From Roseobacter sp. (GTDB lineage Bacteria > Pseudomonadota > Alphaproteobacteria > Rhodobacterales > Rhodobacteraceae), in NCBI GenBank assembly GCA_024636475.1, contig JAGXHA010000063.1, forward strand, positions 87,830 through 151,829: a DNA stretch of 64,000 nt, given 5' to 3'. The notes under the pieces were generated by a model. That model saw only the letters and a list, made by a program, of their open reading frames with translations, was not told where the DNA came from and did not search any database. Of this stretch, positions 35,805 through 45,512 are shown piece by piece (positions within the stretch are counted from its first letter, which is position 1; each line of letters opens with the position of its first letter). The translations under genes and the position numbers were made by a program.

Positions 35805-35837
35805 AAAGGGTTCTGGCGGGGTGCCGGAACCCTTTTT
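35805..35837. terminator. Bidirectional terminator at the 3' end of the EVE gene
   Basis: AAAGGGTTCTGGC / GCCGGAACCCTTT forms a 13-bp stem (one G-U pair) with a 5-nt loop. On the plus strand it runs into TTTTT. On the minus strand it begins at the stop codon of the EVE-domain gene and is followed by TTTCTC. The 130 bp between it and the DUF2853 terminator hold nothing I can recognise. Confidence 0.7.
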
Positions 35838-36261
35838 ACATATCTTCATCGGTTTCACCCAACGCACATATGTGCTGCCATTGCTGCTTTGTCACGGGTT
35901 GCACCGACAGGCGCGGGCTTTTGACCAAGGGCATGTCATCAAAACGCCCATCCGATTTAATCTGATCCAGCGTCACCGGCTTTGCGAAGGGGCGCACTGC
36001 TTTGATGTCAACGCAGTCCCAGCGGTCATCATCGGTCGAACTGTCCTGATGCGCCTTGGCGCAGACCTCGACAATGCCAACGATCGTTCGCTCGCCTTGG
36101 GAGTGATAGAAAAAACCACGATCGCCCAAGGCCATGTCTCGCATAAAATTGCGCGCTTGATAGTTGCGCACGCCATCCCATTCTTCGCCGACATCGCCTT
36201 TGGCAACCTGGTCATCCCAGCCCCATGTCGAGGGTTCAGATTTGAACAACCAATAGGCCAT
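35836..36261 (-). CDS. EVE-domain protein
   Basis: 141 residues. The N-terminal MAYWLFKSEPSTWGWDD and the WDGVRNYQARNFMRDM and FYHSQG segments are diagnostic of the EVE (PUA-like) family, which binds modified bases in DNA or RNA. Bacterial members are often in housekeeping operons, sometimes called thymocyte nuclear protein homologues. It is last in the run tsaD-gpsA-YciI-EVE and overlaps the YciI-like stop by 1 nt. The role in this operon is unknown. Confidence 0.93.
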   Translation of the reverse strand: MAYWLFKSEPSTWGWDDQVAKGDVGEEWDGVRNYQARNFMRDMALGDRGFFYHSQGERTIVGIVEVCAKAHQDSSTDDDRWDCVDIKAVRPFAKPVTLDQIKSDGRFDDMPLVKSPRLSVQPVTKQQWQHICALGETDEDM

Positions 36262-36533
36262 CAGCCGATGACCTTGTTCCAGGCGACAAGTTGCACATCC
36301 GCAAACAAGCCGGCCTTGGCGTAGGGATCGTTATCGGCCCAGTCCTGCGCAGCAGCCATGTCGGCAACATCCAGGATCACCAGCGACCCGCACATTTGCC
36401 CATCGTCATCCAGCAAAGGCCCTGCTTGCGCGACGCATCCGGTTGATTTCAGATAGTCGACATGCGCGGGACGATTTTCCTGCCGAATGGTCAGGGCACC
36501 GGGTTTGTCATGTGCAAATAAGGCAAAAAGCAT
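36261..36533 (-). CDS. YciI-like protein
   Basis: 90 residues with the YciI dimeric ferredoxin-like fold: an N-terminal LFALFAHDKPGAL strand, then RPAHVDYLKSTG, which contains the conserved His, and a Gly-rich CGSLVILDVADMAAAQDWADNDPYAKAGL. Function in the cell is unclear. It sits between gpsA (1 nt apart) and the EVE gene (1-nt overlap), an arrangement typical of alphaproteobacteria. Confidence 0.9.
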   Translation of the reverse strand: MLFALFAHDKPGALTIRQENRPAHVDYLKSTGCVAQAGPLLDDDGQMCGSLVILDVADMAAAQDWADNDPYAKAGLFADVQLVAWNKVIG

Positions 36534-36534
36534 A

Positions 36535-37488
36535 TTATTCTTCCTTTAGTGGGCGGTTCAAAAGCGCTTTCATAGCGCTGCGCACGTCTAATCTATTCTC
36601 AACCAACCCTGCAACGGCTGCCGTGATCGGCAAATCCAGCCCCTGTTTTTGCGCAAGCGCATCGACAGCGCGGGCGGTGGCAGCCCCTTCGACAGTTGTG
36701 CTGCTGTCAAAGGGAAGGTTTTCACCAAATGCCAGCCCAAGTCGGTAGTTGCGGGACTGCGAAGAGGTGCAGGTCAAAACAAGATCACCAAAGCCCGACA
36801 GCCCGGCCAGTGTATCGGGTTTGGCGCGCAAATGTTCGGCCAGGCGCTGCATCTCGGCAAAGCCGCGCGTCATCAGCGCGGCCCGCGCGCTTTCACCCAG
36901 ACCGGCACCAATCGCGGCACCGCAGGCAATAGCGACTACGTTTTTCAGCGCTCCGCCAAGCTCGGCACCGATTGTGTCCGTGGTGCGATAAAGCCGCAAG
37001 TTTTGCGTGGTTAGAGCCTTTTGTAGTCCTTCTCCAACGGCAGGGTCGGCACAGGCCAATGTCAAAGCTGTGGGAAGGCCGCGCGCGATGTCAGCACCAA
37101 AGCTGGGACCCGTCAAGATAGCAGGCACCGCCAAAGGGAGCGTGTCGCGGATAACAGCCAGCGGGCCTTTGCCGGTCTCAAGCTCGATCCCTTTGCAGCA
37201 AGCGACGATGGTTTTACCGTCCAGAAGCCCTGCATGATCGGTCAGAAACGCACGAAGTTTTTGCATAGGCACGGCAACGAGCAGGATGTCGGCGTTTGCC
37301 GCGTCCGCAAGCATGTCGGTTACGAATAAAGCTGTTGGAAAGGAACATCCCGGCAACCGGCTGGTATTCTCGCGGGCCTTATCCATGCCGCCCATGTTGC
37401 GCGCCCAAAGACAAACTGGCCCCTTATGGCCCAGCGAAATCGCCAATGCCGTGCCAAAGGCGCCAGCGCCCAGAACTGCAATGCTCAT
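36535..37488 (-). CDS. gpsA: NAD(P)H-dependent glycerol-3-phosphate dehydrogenase
   Basis: 317 residues from the ATG at 37488, overlapping the tsaD stop as ATGA. N-terminal Rossmann loop [12 protein letters not shown] (5-16), the catalytic-lysine region [13 protein letters not shown], and the C-terminal [22 protein letters not shown] signature. It reduces dihydroxyacetone phosphate to sn-glycerol 3-phosphate for phospholipid synthesis. It is translationally coupled to tsaD and followed at once by the YciI-like gene. Confidence 0.97.
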   Translation of the reverse strand: MSIAVLGAGAFGTALAISLGHKGPVCLWARNMGGMDKARENTSRLPGCSFPTALFVTDMLADAANADILLVAVPMQKLRAFLTDHAGLLDGKTIVACCKGIELETGKGPLAVIRDTLPLAVPAILTGPSFGADIARGLPTALTLACADPAVGEGLQKALTTQNLRLYRTTDTIGAELGGALKNVVAIACGAAIGAGLGESARAALMTRGFAEMQRLAEHLRAKPDTLAGLSGFGDLVLTCTSSQSRNYRLGLAFGENLPFDSSTTVEGAATARAVDALAQKQGLDLPITAAVAGLVENRLDVRSAMKALLNRPLKEE

Positions 37489-38570
37489 GCTTTTGCGCCT
37501 TTTTTGCCGCTGCCCAACATGGCGGGTTGGCTGGTATCCAGCGGCCAACGGGGCCGGGCCGACAGTGTCAAACCGTCTGGCCCGCGCAAATTGCTTTGCT
37601 CGATTGCGGCAAAAGCGATCATCGCCGCATTATCTGTGCAAAGGGCAAGCGGTGGCGCGATAAAAGCAGCGTCAAAACTGCTTGAAACAGTCTCTAATCC
37701 TAGTCGAATGGCGCTGTTGGCTGCAACGCCACCCGCTACGCACAGGCTGGCTTCTTTTGGCTTGGTCTGAAGATAGATCATCATTGCGCGGCGTGTTTTT
37801 TCGGACAGAACATCCACGACCGCGGCTTGAAATCCAGCGGCCAGATTGGCCTGATCCTTAACGGTCAGACCGCCTTTTTCTGCGATGATCTTGTCACGCA
37901 CCCGGAGCACCGCAGTTTTCAGCCCCGAAAAGGACATGTCGCAATCGGGTCGATCCAGCAAAGGGCGTGGAAAGGCGAAATGTTTGGCATCCCCATCCAT
38001 CGCCGCCTTCTCAATTGCCGGACCACCGGGCTGTGGCAAGGAGATCAAACGCGCGACTTTATCGAACGCTTCGCCCGGCGCGTCATCTATGGTGCCGCCC
38101 AGCCGCTCGAAACGGTCAGGCCCGTGCACCAGTAAAAACTGACAATGCCCGCCCGATACCAAAAGCATCAAATAGGGATAGGCGATATCATCCGTCAGGC
38201 GCGGTGTAAGGGCGTGGCCCGCAAGATGGTTAACGCCGTAAAGCGGCTTGCCCGTTGCTGCGGCCAACCCTTTGGCGCACATCACACCTGACAGAACCCC
38301 ACCGATCAATCCCGGCCCGGCTGTCACCGCAAATGCATCAACATCGGCCAGTGTTAGACCCGCTTTTGACAGGGCCTGCTCTGCACAAAGGTCCAGCTTT
38401 TCAGCATGGGCCCGTGCTGCAATTTCAGGCACCACACCTCCGAACGCGGCGTGCAGACCGATTTGCCCCACCACGACGGATGATAAAACGACAGCCTTTC
38501 CCCCCGGTTCGCGACGTACAAGTGCGGCGGCGGTATCATCGCAGCTGCTTTCCAATCCAAGAACAATCAT
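37485..38570 (-). CDS. tsaD: tRNA N6-adenosine threonylcarbamoyltransferase TsaD
   Basis: 361 residues from the ATG at 38570. ASKHA-fold signatures: [16 protein letters not shown] at the N-terminus, the metal-binding [17 protein letters not shown], and [13 protein letters not shown]. It transfers the threonylcarbamoyl group to A37 of tRNA, working with TsaB and the TsaE encoded at 6374-6844. Head-to-head with hemD 80 bp away, a conserved alphaproteobacterial pairing. Confidence 0.97.
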   Translation of the reverse strand: MIVLGLESSCDDTAAALVRREPGGKAVVLSSVVVGQIGLHAAFGGVVPEIAARAHAEKLDLCAEQALSKAGLTLADVDAFAVTAGPGLIGGVLSGVMCAKGLAAATGKPLYGVNHLAGHALTPRLTDDIAYPYLMLLVSGGHCQFLLVHGPDRFERLGGTIDDAPGEAFDKVARLISLPQPGGPAIEKAAMDGDAKHFAFPRPLLDRPDCDMSFSGLKTAVLRVRDKIIAEKGGLTVKDQANLAAGFQAAVVDVLSEKTRRAMMIYLQTKPKEASLCVAGGVAANSAIRLGLETVSSSFDAAFIAPPLALCTDNAAMIAFAAIEQSNLRGPDGLTLSARPRWPLDTSQPAMLGSGKKGAKA

Positions 38571-38650
38571 GGTCGTATCCGTTGCAAGGGTGCCTGCTGC
38601 CAAGTAACACCTTGGAGCAAGTGGAACAATCCTTGGGACCAATCTGCAAG

Positions 38651-39337
38651 ATGACCAAGCCAGTGTTGATCATGACCCGGCCCGGCCCAAGCGCTAAGGC
38701 GTTTGTGCAGTCGTTGCCGCCCGATCTGCGGGAAAAGCTGTCGGTGGTGATCAGCCCGCTTTTGCAGATCAATGCTACAGATGCTCGTGTCGATATGGCC
38801 GGGGTCGCGGGCGTGATTTTTACGTCTGCGCATGGGGTGGCGCATGGTCCACAGCCGCAAGCCTGCCCGGTTTTCTGCGTTGGGCCCAAAACAACCGAGG
38901 CAGCGGTAGAAAAGGGTTGGGCTGCGCAAACGGTGGGCCAGGACGCGGACGAGCTGGTTGAAACGCTGGTCGCGATGCGACCGAATTTCCCCTTGTTGCA
39001 CATCAGCGGCCAACATCAGCGCGGTGATATTGCAGCTAAACTGACAAGGGCGGGCCTGCTGACCCGTCAGGCGATTGTCTATGAACAGGCGCTTTTGCCG
39101 CTTACCGCTTTGGCGAAATCTAGGCTTGGCAGTGGTACCCACTGCATTGTGCCACTATTTTCACCACGGACCGCTGTGCAGTTTGCCGCGCAATGCCACG
39201 ATCTGCGCAACGTAAGCATTCTGGCGCTTAGCGCGGCTGTGGCGGAAACACTGGTCGGCAAAGGGCCAAAACAACTGTTAACTGCAAACGAACCAACAGC
39301 CGCTTCAATGCGTTTAGCACTTGAAACTCTGGTTTAA
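38651..39337 (+). CDS. hemD: Uroporphyrinogen-III synthase
   Basis: 228 residues from the ATG at 38651; the frame is open to 38255, but that part only mirrors tsaD on the other strand. The fold is weakly conserved: N-terminal [15 protein letters not shown], the FTSAHGVAH segment, [13 protein letters not shown] and a late [14 protein letters not shown]. It closes and inverts ring D of hydroxymethylbilane to give uroporphyrinogen III. Context, opposite tsaD and ahead of mitofilin-like and hemY genes, makes the call firm despite low family conservation. Confidence 0.9.
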   Translation: MTKPVLIMTRPGPSAKAFVQSLPPDLREKLSVVISPLLQINATDARVDMAGVAGVIFTSAHGVAHGPQPQACPVFCVGPKTTEAAVEKGWAAQTVGQDADELVETLVAMRPNFPLLHISGQHQRGDIAAKLTRAGLLTRQAIVYEQALLPLTALAKSRLGSGTHCIVPLFSPRTAVQFAAQCHDLRNVSILALSAAVAETLVGKGPKQLLTANEPTAASMRLALETLV

Positions 39338-39426
39338 TGGGGCAGCTTACCTTGAAGATCGACCCATATGCCGTCTAAGATTGTAAAAATGGCTGGCAAA
39401 CTGTCAGAATCGGAAAGGTTTTAAGC

Positions 39427-40848
39427 GTGGCGAAAGCGAAAACTCCAAGCACAGGTGGCGATAAACCGACGCAAAATTTGACCTCGCGCGCGTCTTCTGC
39501 GGCATCCAAGCCCAAAACGACGGCAAAGACACCAACGAAAACGACCGCTGCAGAGGCCAAGCAAGCGCCCACAAAGAAAACCGAAACTGTCAAAACGGAT
39601 ACTAAAACCGAGGCTGGCGTTAAAGAGCCGGAAGATATCACGAAATCCGTGGCCTCTGATACAAAGCAAGACGTGACGCCGATCGCTGAGGCACCCAAAG
39701 CTGAAAGCACCAAGCCAGCGGTGACAGACGCGACCAAAGACAAGGTTGAAACGGCCTCGCCTTCAAAGGAAGCCGAGAAGAAGGCAGAGCCAGCCAAGCA
39801 AACCGAAGCGCCCAAAGCTGCCGATGTGTCAAGCAAACCACCGCAAACCACTCCGCCGGAGCCTGCGAAGACGACGCAGGCAGAGCCTCAAAAAAGCGGC
39901 AGCGTTTTCTTTCCAATGCTATTTGGCGGTATCATCGCCGGAGCAATTGGTTTTGCCGCGGCAGAGATGAATGTTCTGGGGCTGCGACCCGACCGAACGA
40001 CCAACCCAGACGTTCAAACAGCGTTTGAAGCGGACCTTGCGGCGCAACAGGCACGGATTGCCGCGCTAGAGCAGGCAACGCCCGAAACACCAACTGCATT
40101 TGAAATGCCCGACATGTCTCCAGTCGAAGATGCCTTGGAAGAAATCACGGCAAATGTTGCAGCCCTGACCACGCGCATTGACGAGATCGAAAACCGTCCA
40201 GTTCGGCCTGCTGCCCAAGCGCTTGAAGTTGACACCAGTGCATTTGAGGCTGAACTCGCCGGGCTGAAAGCATCGGTTGAAACCCAGCGTGACGAAATAC
40301 AAAAGCTACTTGAAAACGCGCTAAGTGTTGAGGAAGCGACGGCCCAAGCTGCGCAGGCCGCCACCGCGCAATCGGCGATTTCGCGGATTGTCTCGGCGAT
40401 TACAACGGGCCAGCCCTTTGAGACTGAAGTGGCCGAACTGCAGGCGATCGGCACGCAAGACGTACCCCCCGCCCTGAGCGATGTCGCTGAAACGGGTGTC
40501 GTCACCAGCGCAAACCTGCAAGATCGCTTTCCCGATGCAGCCCGCGCTGCGTTGTCGGCTGCGCGTGCCAATGCACCGACAGGTGAGGGCGGCGGTTTTG
40601 GCAACTTCTTGAAAAACCAACTAGGTGCGCGGTCGGTGACCCCCCGTGAGGGAGATGATCCCGATGCGGTCTTGTCTCGTGCCGAGGCTGCGATGCGTGA
40701 TGGCCGTCTGGCGGACGCCCTGACCGAAGTTCAGGTACTTCCCGCCGAGGCCAAAGCACCGCTGGCCGACTGGATTGCAGATGCGCAGTCCCGACAGGCC
40801 GCGCAAGATGCCGTGGATACTCTGACACAACGCCTGACGGCAAACTAA
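39427..40848 (+). CDS. Alphaproteobacterial Mic60/mitofilin-like inner-membrane protein
   Basis: 473 residues from a GTG at 39427. Residues 1-158 are a disordered, Lys/Thr/Ala/Pro-rich segment with many near-repeats of KTTAK and EAPK type. A single membrane helix follows at about 160-180 (FFPMLFGGIIAGAIGFAAA). The periplasmic part starts with a coiled-coil-rich region (about 205-320) and ends in a compact mitofilin-like domain (RAALSAARANAPTGEG through ADWIADAQSRQAAQDAVD). Alphaproteobacterial homologues of mitochondrial cristae protein Mic60 occupy exactly this hemD-hemY slot. It probably shapes or tethers the inner membrane. Confidence 0.85.
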   Translation: MAKAKTPSTGGDKPTQNLTSRASSAASKPKTTAKTPTKTTAAEAKQAPTKKTETVKTDTKTEAGVKEPEDITKSVASDTKQDVTPIAEAPKAESTKPAVTDATKDKVETASPSKEAEKKAEPAKQTEAPKAADVSSKPPQTTPPEPAKTTQAEPQKSGSVFFPMLFGGIIAGAIGFAAAEMNVLGLRPDRTTNPDVQTAFEADLAAQQARIAALEQATPETPTAFEMPDMSPVEDALEEITANVAALTTRIDEIENRPVRPAAQALEVDTSAFEAELAGLKASVETQRDEIQKLLENALSVEEATAQAAQAATAQSAISRIVSAITTGQPFETEVAELQAIGTQDVPPALSDVAETGVVTSANLQDRFPDAARAALSAARANAPTGEGGGFGNFLKNQLGARSVTPREGDDPDAVLSRAEAAMRDGRLADALTEVQVLPAEAKAPLADWIADAQSRQAAQDAVDTLTQRLTAN

Positions 40849-40858
40849 GGAAACGAAT

Positions 40859-42343
40859 ATGCTTTGGTCACTGATTAAGATCGTTGTGTTTGTTACGGTT
40901 ATTGCCGCGTTAACGTGGGGTGCCGGCTATCTGTTGGAAAGCTCGGGCGGATTGCAGATTACCGTCATGGGGACCGAATTCAACTTTGGCCCGTTGCAGT
41001 CGGTAATTGCAGTTATCGGGTTGGTGATCGCGGTTTGGTTGCTGCTCAAGGTTTTTGCGCTTTTGGTTGCCGCCTGGCACTTCTTGAACGGTGACGAGAC
41101 CGCTTTGTCGCGTTATTTCGACCGCAACCGCGAGAAAAAAGGCTACGAGGCGCTGTCTGAGGGGCTGATGGCGCTGGCCAGTGGCGAGGGACGGCTGGCG
41201 TTGTCCAAGGCTGCGAAGGCGGACAAATATCTTGAAAAACCCGAACTGACCAACCTGTTGATCGCCCAAGCTGCCGAGATGGCAGGTGATCGTCGTACGG
41301 CCGAGGACGCGTATCGCAAGATGATCACAAACCAGGCGACCCGTTTTGTGGGTGTGCGCGGTCTCATGAAGCAAAAGCTGGCAGATGGTGATACGGACAC
41401 GGCGTTGAAACTGGCCCAGAAGGCTTTTGCGCTCAAGCCAAAGCACGAAGAAACCGGCGATGTTTTGTTAAAGCTTCAAGCCGAGAAGGAAGATTGGAAA
41501 GGCGCGCGCGAGACGCTGAATACCAAGCTGAAAAATGGCCAGTTGCCCCGTGATGTTCACAAGCGTCGCGATGCGGTCTTGGCCCTGTCAGAGGCGAAAG
41601 AGGTGTTCGCGGAGGGAAATAGTATCGAGTCTCGCGAAGCTGCGATCGAGGCGAACCGCCTCTCACCAGATTTGATCCCTGCGGCGGTCATGGCCGCGCA
41701 CAGCTTTATCGAACAAGACAAACCTAAATACGCAGCCCGTTTGCTGAAAAAAGCATGGAGCGTGCAACCGCATCCCGATCTGGCCGCTGCGTTTGCGGCA
41801 ATCCAGCCGAACGAGACACCCAAAGAACGCCTGAAGCGGTTCACGATGCTGACCAAAGTGCAGCCAGACCATGCTGAAACCAAGATGCTTTTGGCGGAAC
41901 TGAACATCGCTGCCGAAGACTTCCCGCAGGCCCGCCGATCCTTGGGTGATCTGGTTGAAACCAACGCAACGGCGCGCTCGGTCACGTTGATGGCCGCGAT
42001 TGAACGCGGTGAAGGTGCGTCTGATACCATTGTCAAAGGCTGGCTGGCCCGCGCATTGAACGTTTCGCGCGGCCCACAGTGGATTTGCGAGAATTGTCAG
42101 CATATCCATGCGTCCTGGAATCCGGTCTGCGAAAACTGCCACAGCTTTGACACCTTGGCGTGGAAAACACCGCCTATGTCCGAAGTTGCGATGCCGGGCG
42201 GGCTGCAAATGCTGCCCCTGATCGTCGGCACAATCGAGGATAATTCGGGCGCGGATGCCAAGCCGCCGGTCGGCACCCGATCAGACATAGAAGATGCTGA
42301 ACTGATCACCGATCCGGTTGAAAACGGTGCAAAATCCAAATAG
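40859..42343 (+). CDS. hemY: HemY-type TPR membrane protein
   Basis: 494 residues: two N-terminal membrane helices (about 5-25 and 45-72), then a long TPR-like helical region, and near the C-terminus a zinc-ribbon-like pair CENCQ ... CENCHSFDTLAWKTPP. Its name comes from the hemCDXY context; the protein is not a protoporphyrinogen oxidase and its exact role in heme synthesis is not settled. It starts 10 nt after the mitofilin-like gene. A terminator follows. Confidence 0.92.
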   Translation: MLWSLIKIVVFVTVIAALTWGAGYLLESSGGLQITVMGTEFNFGPLQSVIAVIGLVIAVWLLLKVFALLVAAWHFLNGDETALSRYFDRNREKKGYEALSEGLMALASGEGRLALSKAAKADKYLEKPELTNLLIAQAAEMAGDRRTAEDAYRKMITNQATRFVGVRGLMKQKLADGDTDTALKLAQKAFALKPKHEETGDVLLKLQAEKEDWKGARETLNTKLKNGQLPRDVHKRRDAVLALSEAKEVFAEGNSIESREAAIEANRLSPDLIPAAVMAAHSFIEQDKPKYAARLLKKAWSVQPHPDLAAAFAAIQPNETPKERLKRFTMLTKVQPDHAETKMLLAELNIAAEDFPQARRSLGDLVETNATARSVTLMAAIERGEGASDTIVKGWLARALNVSRGPQWICENCQHIHASWNPVCENCHSFDTLAWKTPPMSEVAMPGGLQMLPLIVGTIEDNSGADAKPPVGTRSDIEDAELITDPVENGAKSK

Positions 42344-42388
42344 ATTGTAGCTGCTGCAGAAAATAACCGCAGATCCCATCTAAATTCC

Positions 42389-42427
42389 GGCTGGCGTTAG
42401 CGTTTCCTTGCTGACGCTGGCCTTTTA
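42389..42427 (+). terminator. Probable terminator after hemY
   Basis: GGCTGGCGTTAGC / GCTGACGCTGGCC makes a 13-bp stem with three G-U pairs and an 8-nt loop, followed by TTTT. It lies 45 nt after the hemY stop and separates it from the copper ATPase. Confidence 0.7.
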
Positions 42428-42464
42428 CGGTGTGGCGGGGGTCATGATCCAACAGTGCCCTTTC

Positions 42465-42470
42465 TATAAT
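42465..42470 (+). promoter_or_regulatory. Possible -10 box of the copper ATPase gene
   Basis: A perfect TATAAT lies 29 bp before the ATPase start. I find no good -35 at 16-18 bp, which is common for activator-dependent promoters. I also see no clear CueR-type dyad, so regulation is unclear. Confidence 0.35.
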
Positions 42471-42498
42471 ACCGACATATCAATTTAGGACGCTGAAT

Positions 42499-44745
42499 AT
42501 GGCGCTGGACCAAATACAAACGCTCTCTGTCAGTGGCATGACCTGTGGTGGCTGCGCGGCAAGGGTAGATAAGGCGCTGCGCGCTGTTCCCGGTGTGACT
42601 GAGGTGAGCGTGAACTTGGCAGACGATACTGCGATGGTCACCCATGAAAAGGGTGCTTTGCAGATCGAGGCGCTGGCCAAAGCATCTACCGATGCAGGCT
42701 ATCCCGCAACTGCAGCCACCAAGACGACGGTGCAGGATCACGCCAGCCTGAAACGTGAAGAGGCGGACGAGGTCGGGCGCGCGTTCAAGATCGCGGCGGT
42801 GTTGGCGCTGCCGGTCGTCGTGCTGGCCATGGGTGCACATATGATCCCGGGCATGCATATGCTGATTGGCAAGACGATTGGCCATCAGGGGAGCTGGCTG
42901 ATCCAGTTTGTGCTGACCGCCACGCTTATCCTTGGCCCGGGCCGCAGGTTCTATGCCATCGGTATCCCTGCATTGCTGCGCGGTGCCCCTGATATGAACA
43001 GCCTTGTGGCCTTGGGAACAGGTGCTGCCTTTGCCTATTCTACCGTAGCGCTGTTCTTGCCATCGTTGTTGCCCGACATTGCCCGCGAAGTCTATTTCGA
43101 GGCCGCAGCCGCGATTATCGCGTTGATCCTGCTGGGTCGCTGGCTTGAGGCGCGTGCAAAAGGGCGTACAGGTGCCGCGATCCAAAAGCTGATCGGCCTC
43201 CAGCCGCGCACCGCACGGGTGAAACGGGGTGCTGATTGGGCTGACGTCGATATTTCTGACCTGCGTGTCGGTGATGAGATCCTGATCCGTCCAGGCGAAC
43301 GGTTGCCTACGGATGCGACCATCATCGCTGGCGACTCTCGCATCGATGAAAGCATGATCACGGGCGAACCGATGCCTTTGCGCAAAGCTGTTGGCGACCG
43401 GGTCACGGGAGGAACGGTGAATGGCTCTGGTAGCCTGACGTGCAAGGTTACGTCTGTTGGTGATGATACCACCTTGGCGCAGATTATCAGGATGGTGCAA
43501 CAGGCTCAGGGCGCGCGTCTGCCTATTCAGGGAATGGTGGACCGTGTAACGCTGTGGTTTGTGCCCGCCGTTCTGTTTTTGGCGACATTGACCGTTCTGA
43601 TCTGGGCGCTTTTGGGGCCGTCTCCGATCCTGTCTCATGCATTGGTGGCGGGCGTGTCGGTTTTGATTATCGCATGTCCTTGTGCGATGGGTCTTGCCAC
43701 GCCAACGTCAATCATGGTCGGAACCGGTCGCGCCGCTGAAATGGGTGTGCTGTTTCGCAAAGGCGATGCCCTGCAAGCGCTTAGTGGCGTCGATATCGTG
43801 GCCTTTGACAAGACCGGAACACTGACCGAAGGCCGCCCCGCGATGACCGCACTTATCCCGGTGCAGGGGCGTTCGCGTGATACGCTTTTGGCGCAGATCG
43901 CAGCAGTCGAGGTGCAATCGGAGCACCCTATCGCAAGTGCTATTGTCGCTGCGGCAAAGAACATGACGTTGCCGGACGCCAAGGGCTTTCAGGCGATCAA
44001 TGGGCAAGGGGTCACGGCGTCGGTCAACGGGCAGGACATTCATATCGGGAACGCCCGATTGATGGCAGGCCTGAATGTTCAAACAGAGATTTTCCAAAAT
44101 CAATTCGATGACCGCGCCGCGCAAGGAGAGACGGTGTTTTTCGTCTCTGTTCAGGGCAGGTTGGCAGGTTTGGTTGCGATCTCGGATCCGATCAAGGCGG
44201 ACAGCAAGGCCGCTATCGCAGCGCTGCATCAACGCGGCTTGCAAGTCGCCATGATCACCGGCGATGACGCGAAAACCGCGAAAAGTGTTGCGGCAAACCT
44301 TGGCATCGACCACGTCGTTGCGGGCGTGTTGCCGGATGGCAAGATTGCCGCGCTGGACCAGTTGCGCGGGACAGACAAGCAGGTCGCTTTTGTTGGGGAC
44401 GGCATCAACGACGCCCCTGCGCTGGCGCATGCCGATGTGGGTATTGCCATCGGCACTGGCACAGATGTTGCAATTGAATCGGCCGATGTGGTGTTGATGT
44501 CGGGCAGTTTAACGGGCGTGAACAGCGCCATCGCCGTGTCGCACGAAACCCTGCGCAACATCCGTCAAAATCTGTTTTGGGCGTTTGGCTATAATGTCGC
44601 GCTGATCCCTGTGGCAGCCGGAGTGTTCTACCCGCTGTTTGGTATTTTGCTGTCTCCGATCTTGGCGGCGTCTGCGATGGCGTTTTCTTCGGTGTTTGTG
44701 CTGACCAACGCGCTGCGATTGCGGCGGCTAAAAGTACAAGTTTAG
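42499..44745 (+). CDS. copA: Copper-translocating P1B-type ATPase (CopA-like)
   Basis: 748 residues. One N-terminal heavy-metal domain (GMTCGGCAA from residue 14), eight predicted membrane helices, the actuator loop with TGEP, the metal-gate CPC at 393-395, the phosphorylation site DKTGT with Asp437, SEHPIA, and GDGINDAPAL. The later transmembrane motifs YN (YNVALIPVAAG) and MAFSS mark the Cu(I)-specific P1B-1 group. It exports cytosolic copper. No FixI-type or cco genes flank it, and no copper regulator is visible beside it. Could alternatively serve cuproprotein assembly. Confidence 0.93.
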   Translation: MALDQIQTLSVSGMTCGGCAARVDKALRAVPGVTEVSVNLADDTAMVTHEKGALQIEALAKASTDAGYPATAATKTTVQDHASLKREEADEVGRAFKIAAVLALPVVVLAMGAHMIPGMHMLIGKTIGHQGSWLIQFVLTATLILGPGRRFYAIGIPALLRGAPDMNSLVALGTGAAFAYSTVALFLPSLLPDIAREVYFEAAAAIIALILLGRWLEARAKGRTGAAIQKLIGLQPRTARVKRGADWADVDISDLRVGDEILIRPGERLPTDATIIAGDSRIDESMITGEPMPLRKAVGDRVTGGTVNGSGSLTCKVTSVGDDTTLAQIIRMVQQAQGARLPIQGMVDRVTLWFVPAVLFLATLTVLIWALLGPSPILSHALVAGVSVLIIACPCAMGLATPTSIMVGTGRAAEMGVLFRKGDALQALSGVDIVAFDKTGTLTEGRPAMTALIPVQGRSRDTLLAQIAAVEVQSEHPIASAIVAAAKNMTLPDAKGFQAINGQGVTASVNGQDIHIGNARLMAGLNVQTEIFQNQFDDRAAQGETVFFVSVQGRLAGLVAISDPIKADSKAAIAALHQRGLQVAMITGDDAKTAKSVAANLGIDHVVAGVLPDGKIAALDQLRGTDKQVAFVGDGINDAPALAHADVGIAIGTGTDVAIESADVVLMSGSLTGVNSAIAVSHETLRNIRQNLFWAFGYNVALIPVAAGVFYPLFGILLSPILAASAMAFSSVFVLTNALRLRRLKVQV

Positions 44746-44813
44746 CGCTTCACGGGTGACGCGGGCAACGTTGGCGGCTATTCCTGTGTTCAAAGAAACC
44801 AAAGGATCCGTTC

Positions 44814-45512
44814 ATGACTGCTTATGCCTTCCCGCCACCCGAACGCGCCAGCCTTGCGATAAAGGGATCGGATGCCCGCTTTCCCCTTCGCCGCATTTTT
44901 TGTGTGGGCCGTAATTATGAAGCGCATGCAATTGAGATGGGTAATGACCCTAGCCGCGAGCCACCGTTTTTCTTTACCAAACCTGCTGATGCAGCGCTTG
45001 ATACGCCTTGTACCATCCCCTATCCGACGCTGACCGAAAACCTCCATTACGAGATAGAACTGATTATCGCCATAGGCAAAGGTGGCGCAAATATCGCCGA
45101 GGCTGATGTAATGGAGCACGTCTGGGGCGCGTCTGTGGGAATTGATCTGACCCGTCGTGATCTGCAAAACGAGGCCAAAAAGATGGGGCGTCCCTGGGAT
45201 TGGGGCAAAGCGTTCGATCAGTCGGCACCGATCGCGCCGATCGTACCCATAGCCGAGGTGCCCTCGGTCGAGAGTGCTCGTATCTGGCTGGCGGTGAATG
45301 GTGTGACAAAGCAAGATGCCGACCTTGCCGATCTGATCTGGTCGGTGCGTGAACATGTATCGATCCTGTCACAGTCGATGACCCTGGCCCCTGGTGATAT
45401 CATCATGACCGGGACGCCCGCCGGCGTCGGCGCGATTGTAGCTGGTGATGTCGTAACAGGCGGCGTTGACGGCATTGGTACGATCGAAGTGACTATCGGC
45501 CCGCGGTCGTGA
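44814..45512 (+). CDS. Fumarylacetoacetate hydrolase family protein
   Basis: 232 residues, the size of the FAHD1-type subgroup. Metal-site and fold signatures: IFCVGRNYEAHAIEMG, PFFFTKPADA, NLHYEIELIIAIGKGG and IMTGTPAGVGAI. Members include acylpyruvases, oxaloacetate decarboxylases and homoprotocatechuate-pathway isomerases; the reaction here is not resolved. An AAAGGATCC ribosome site precedes it. It appears monocistronic. Confidence 0.9.
   Translation: MTAYAFPPPERASLAIKGSDARFPLRRIFCVGRNYEAHAIEMGNDPSREPPFFFTKPADAALDTPCTIPYPTLTENLHYEIELIIAIGKGGANIAEADVMEHVWGASVGIDLTRRDLQNEAKKMGRPWDWGKAFDQSAPIAPIVPIAEVPSVESARIWLAVNGVTKQDADLADLIWSVREHVSILSQSMTLAPGDIIMTGTPAGVGAIVAGDVVTGGVDGIGTIEVTIGPRS

Noticed and set aside
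42442..43638. A 398-codon open frame on the minus strand opposite the copper ATPase
   Set aside because: The translation is Arg/Gln/His-rich and repetitive in the way of antisense frames; the plus-strand ATPase is certain.
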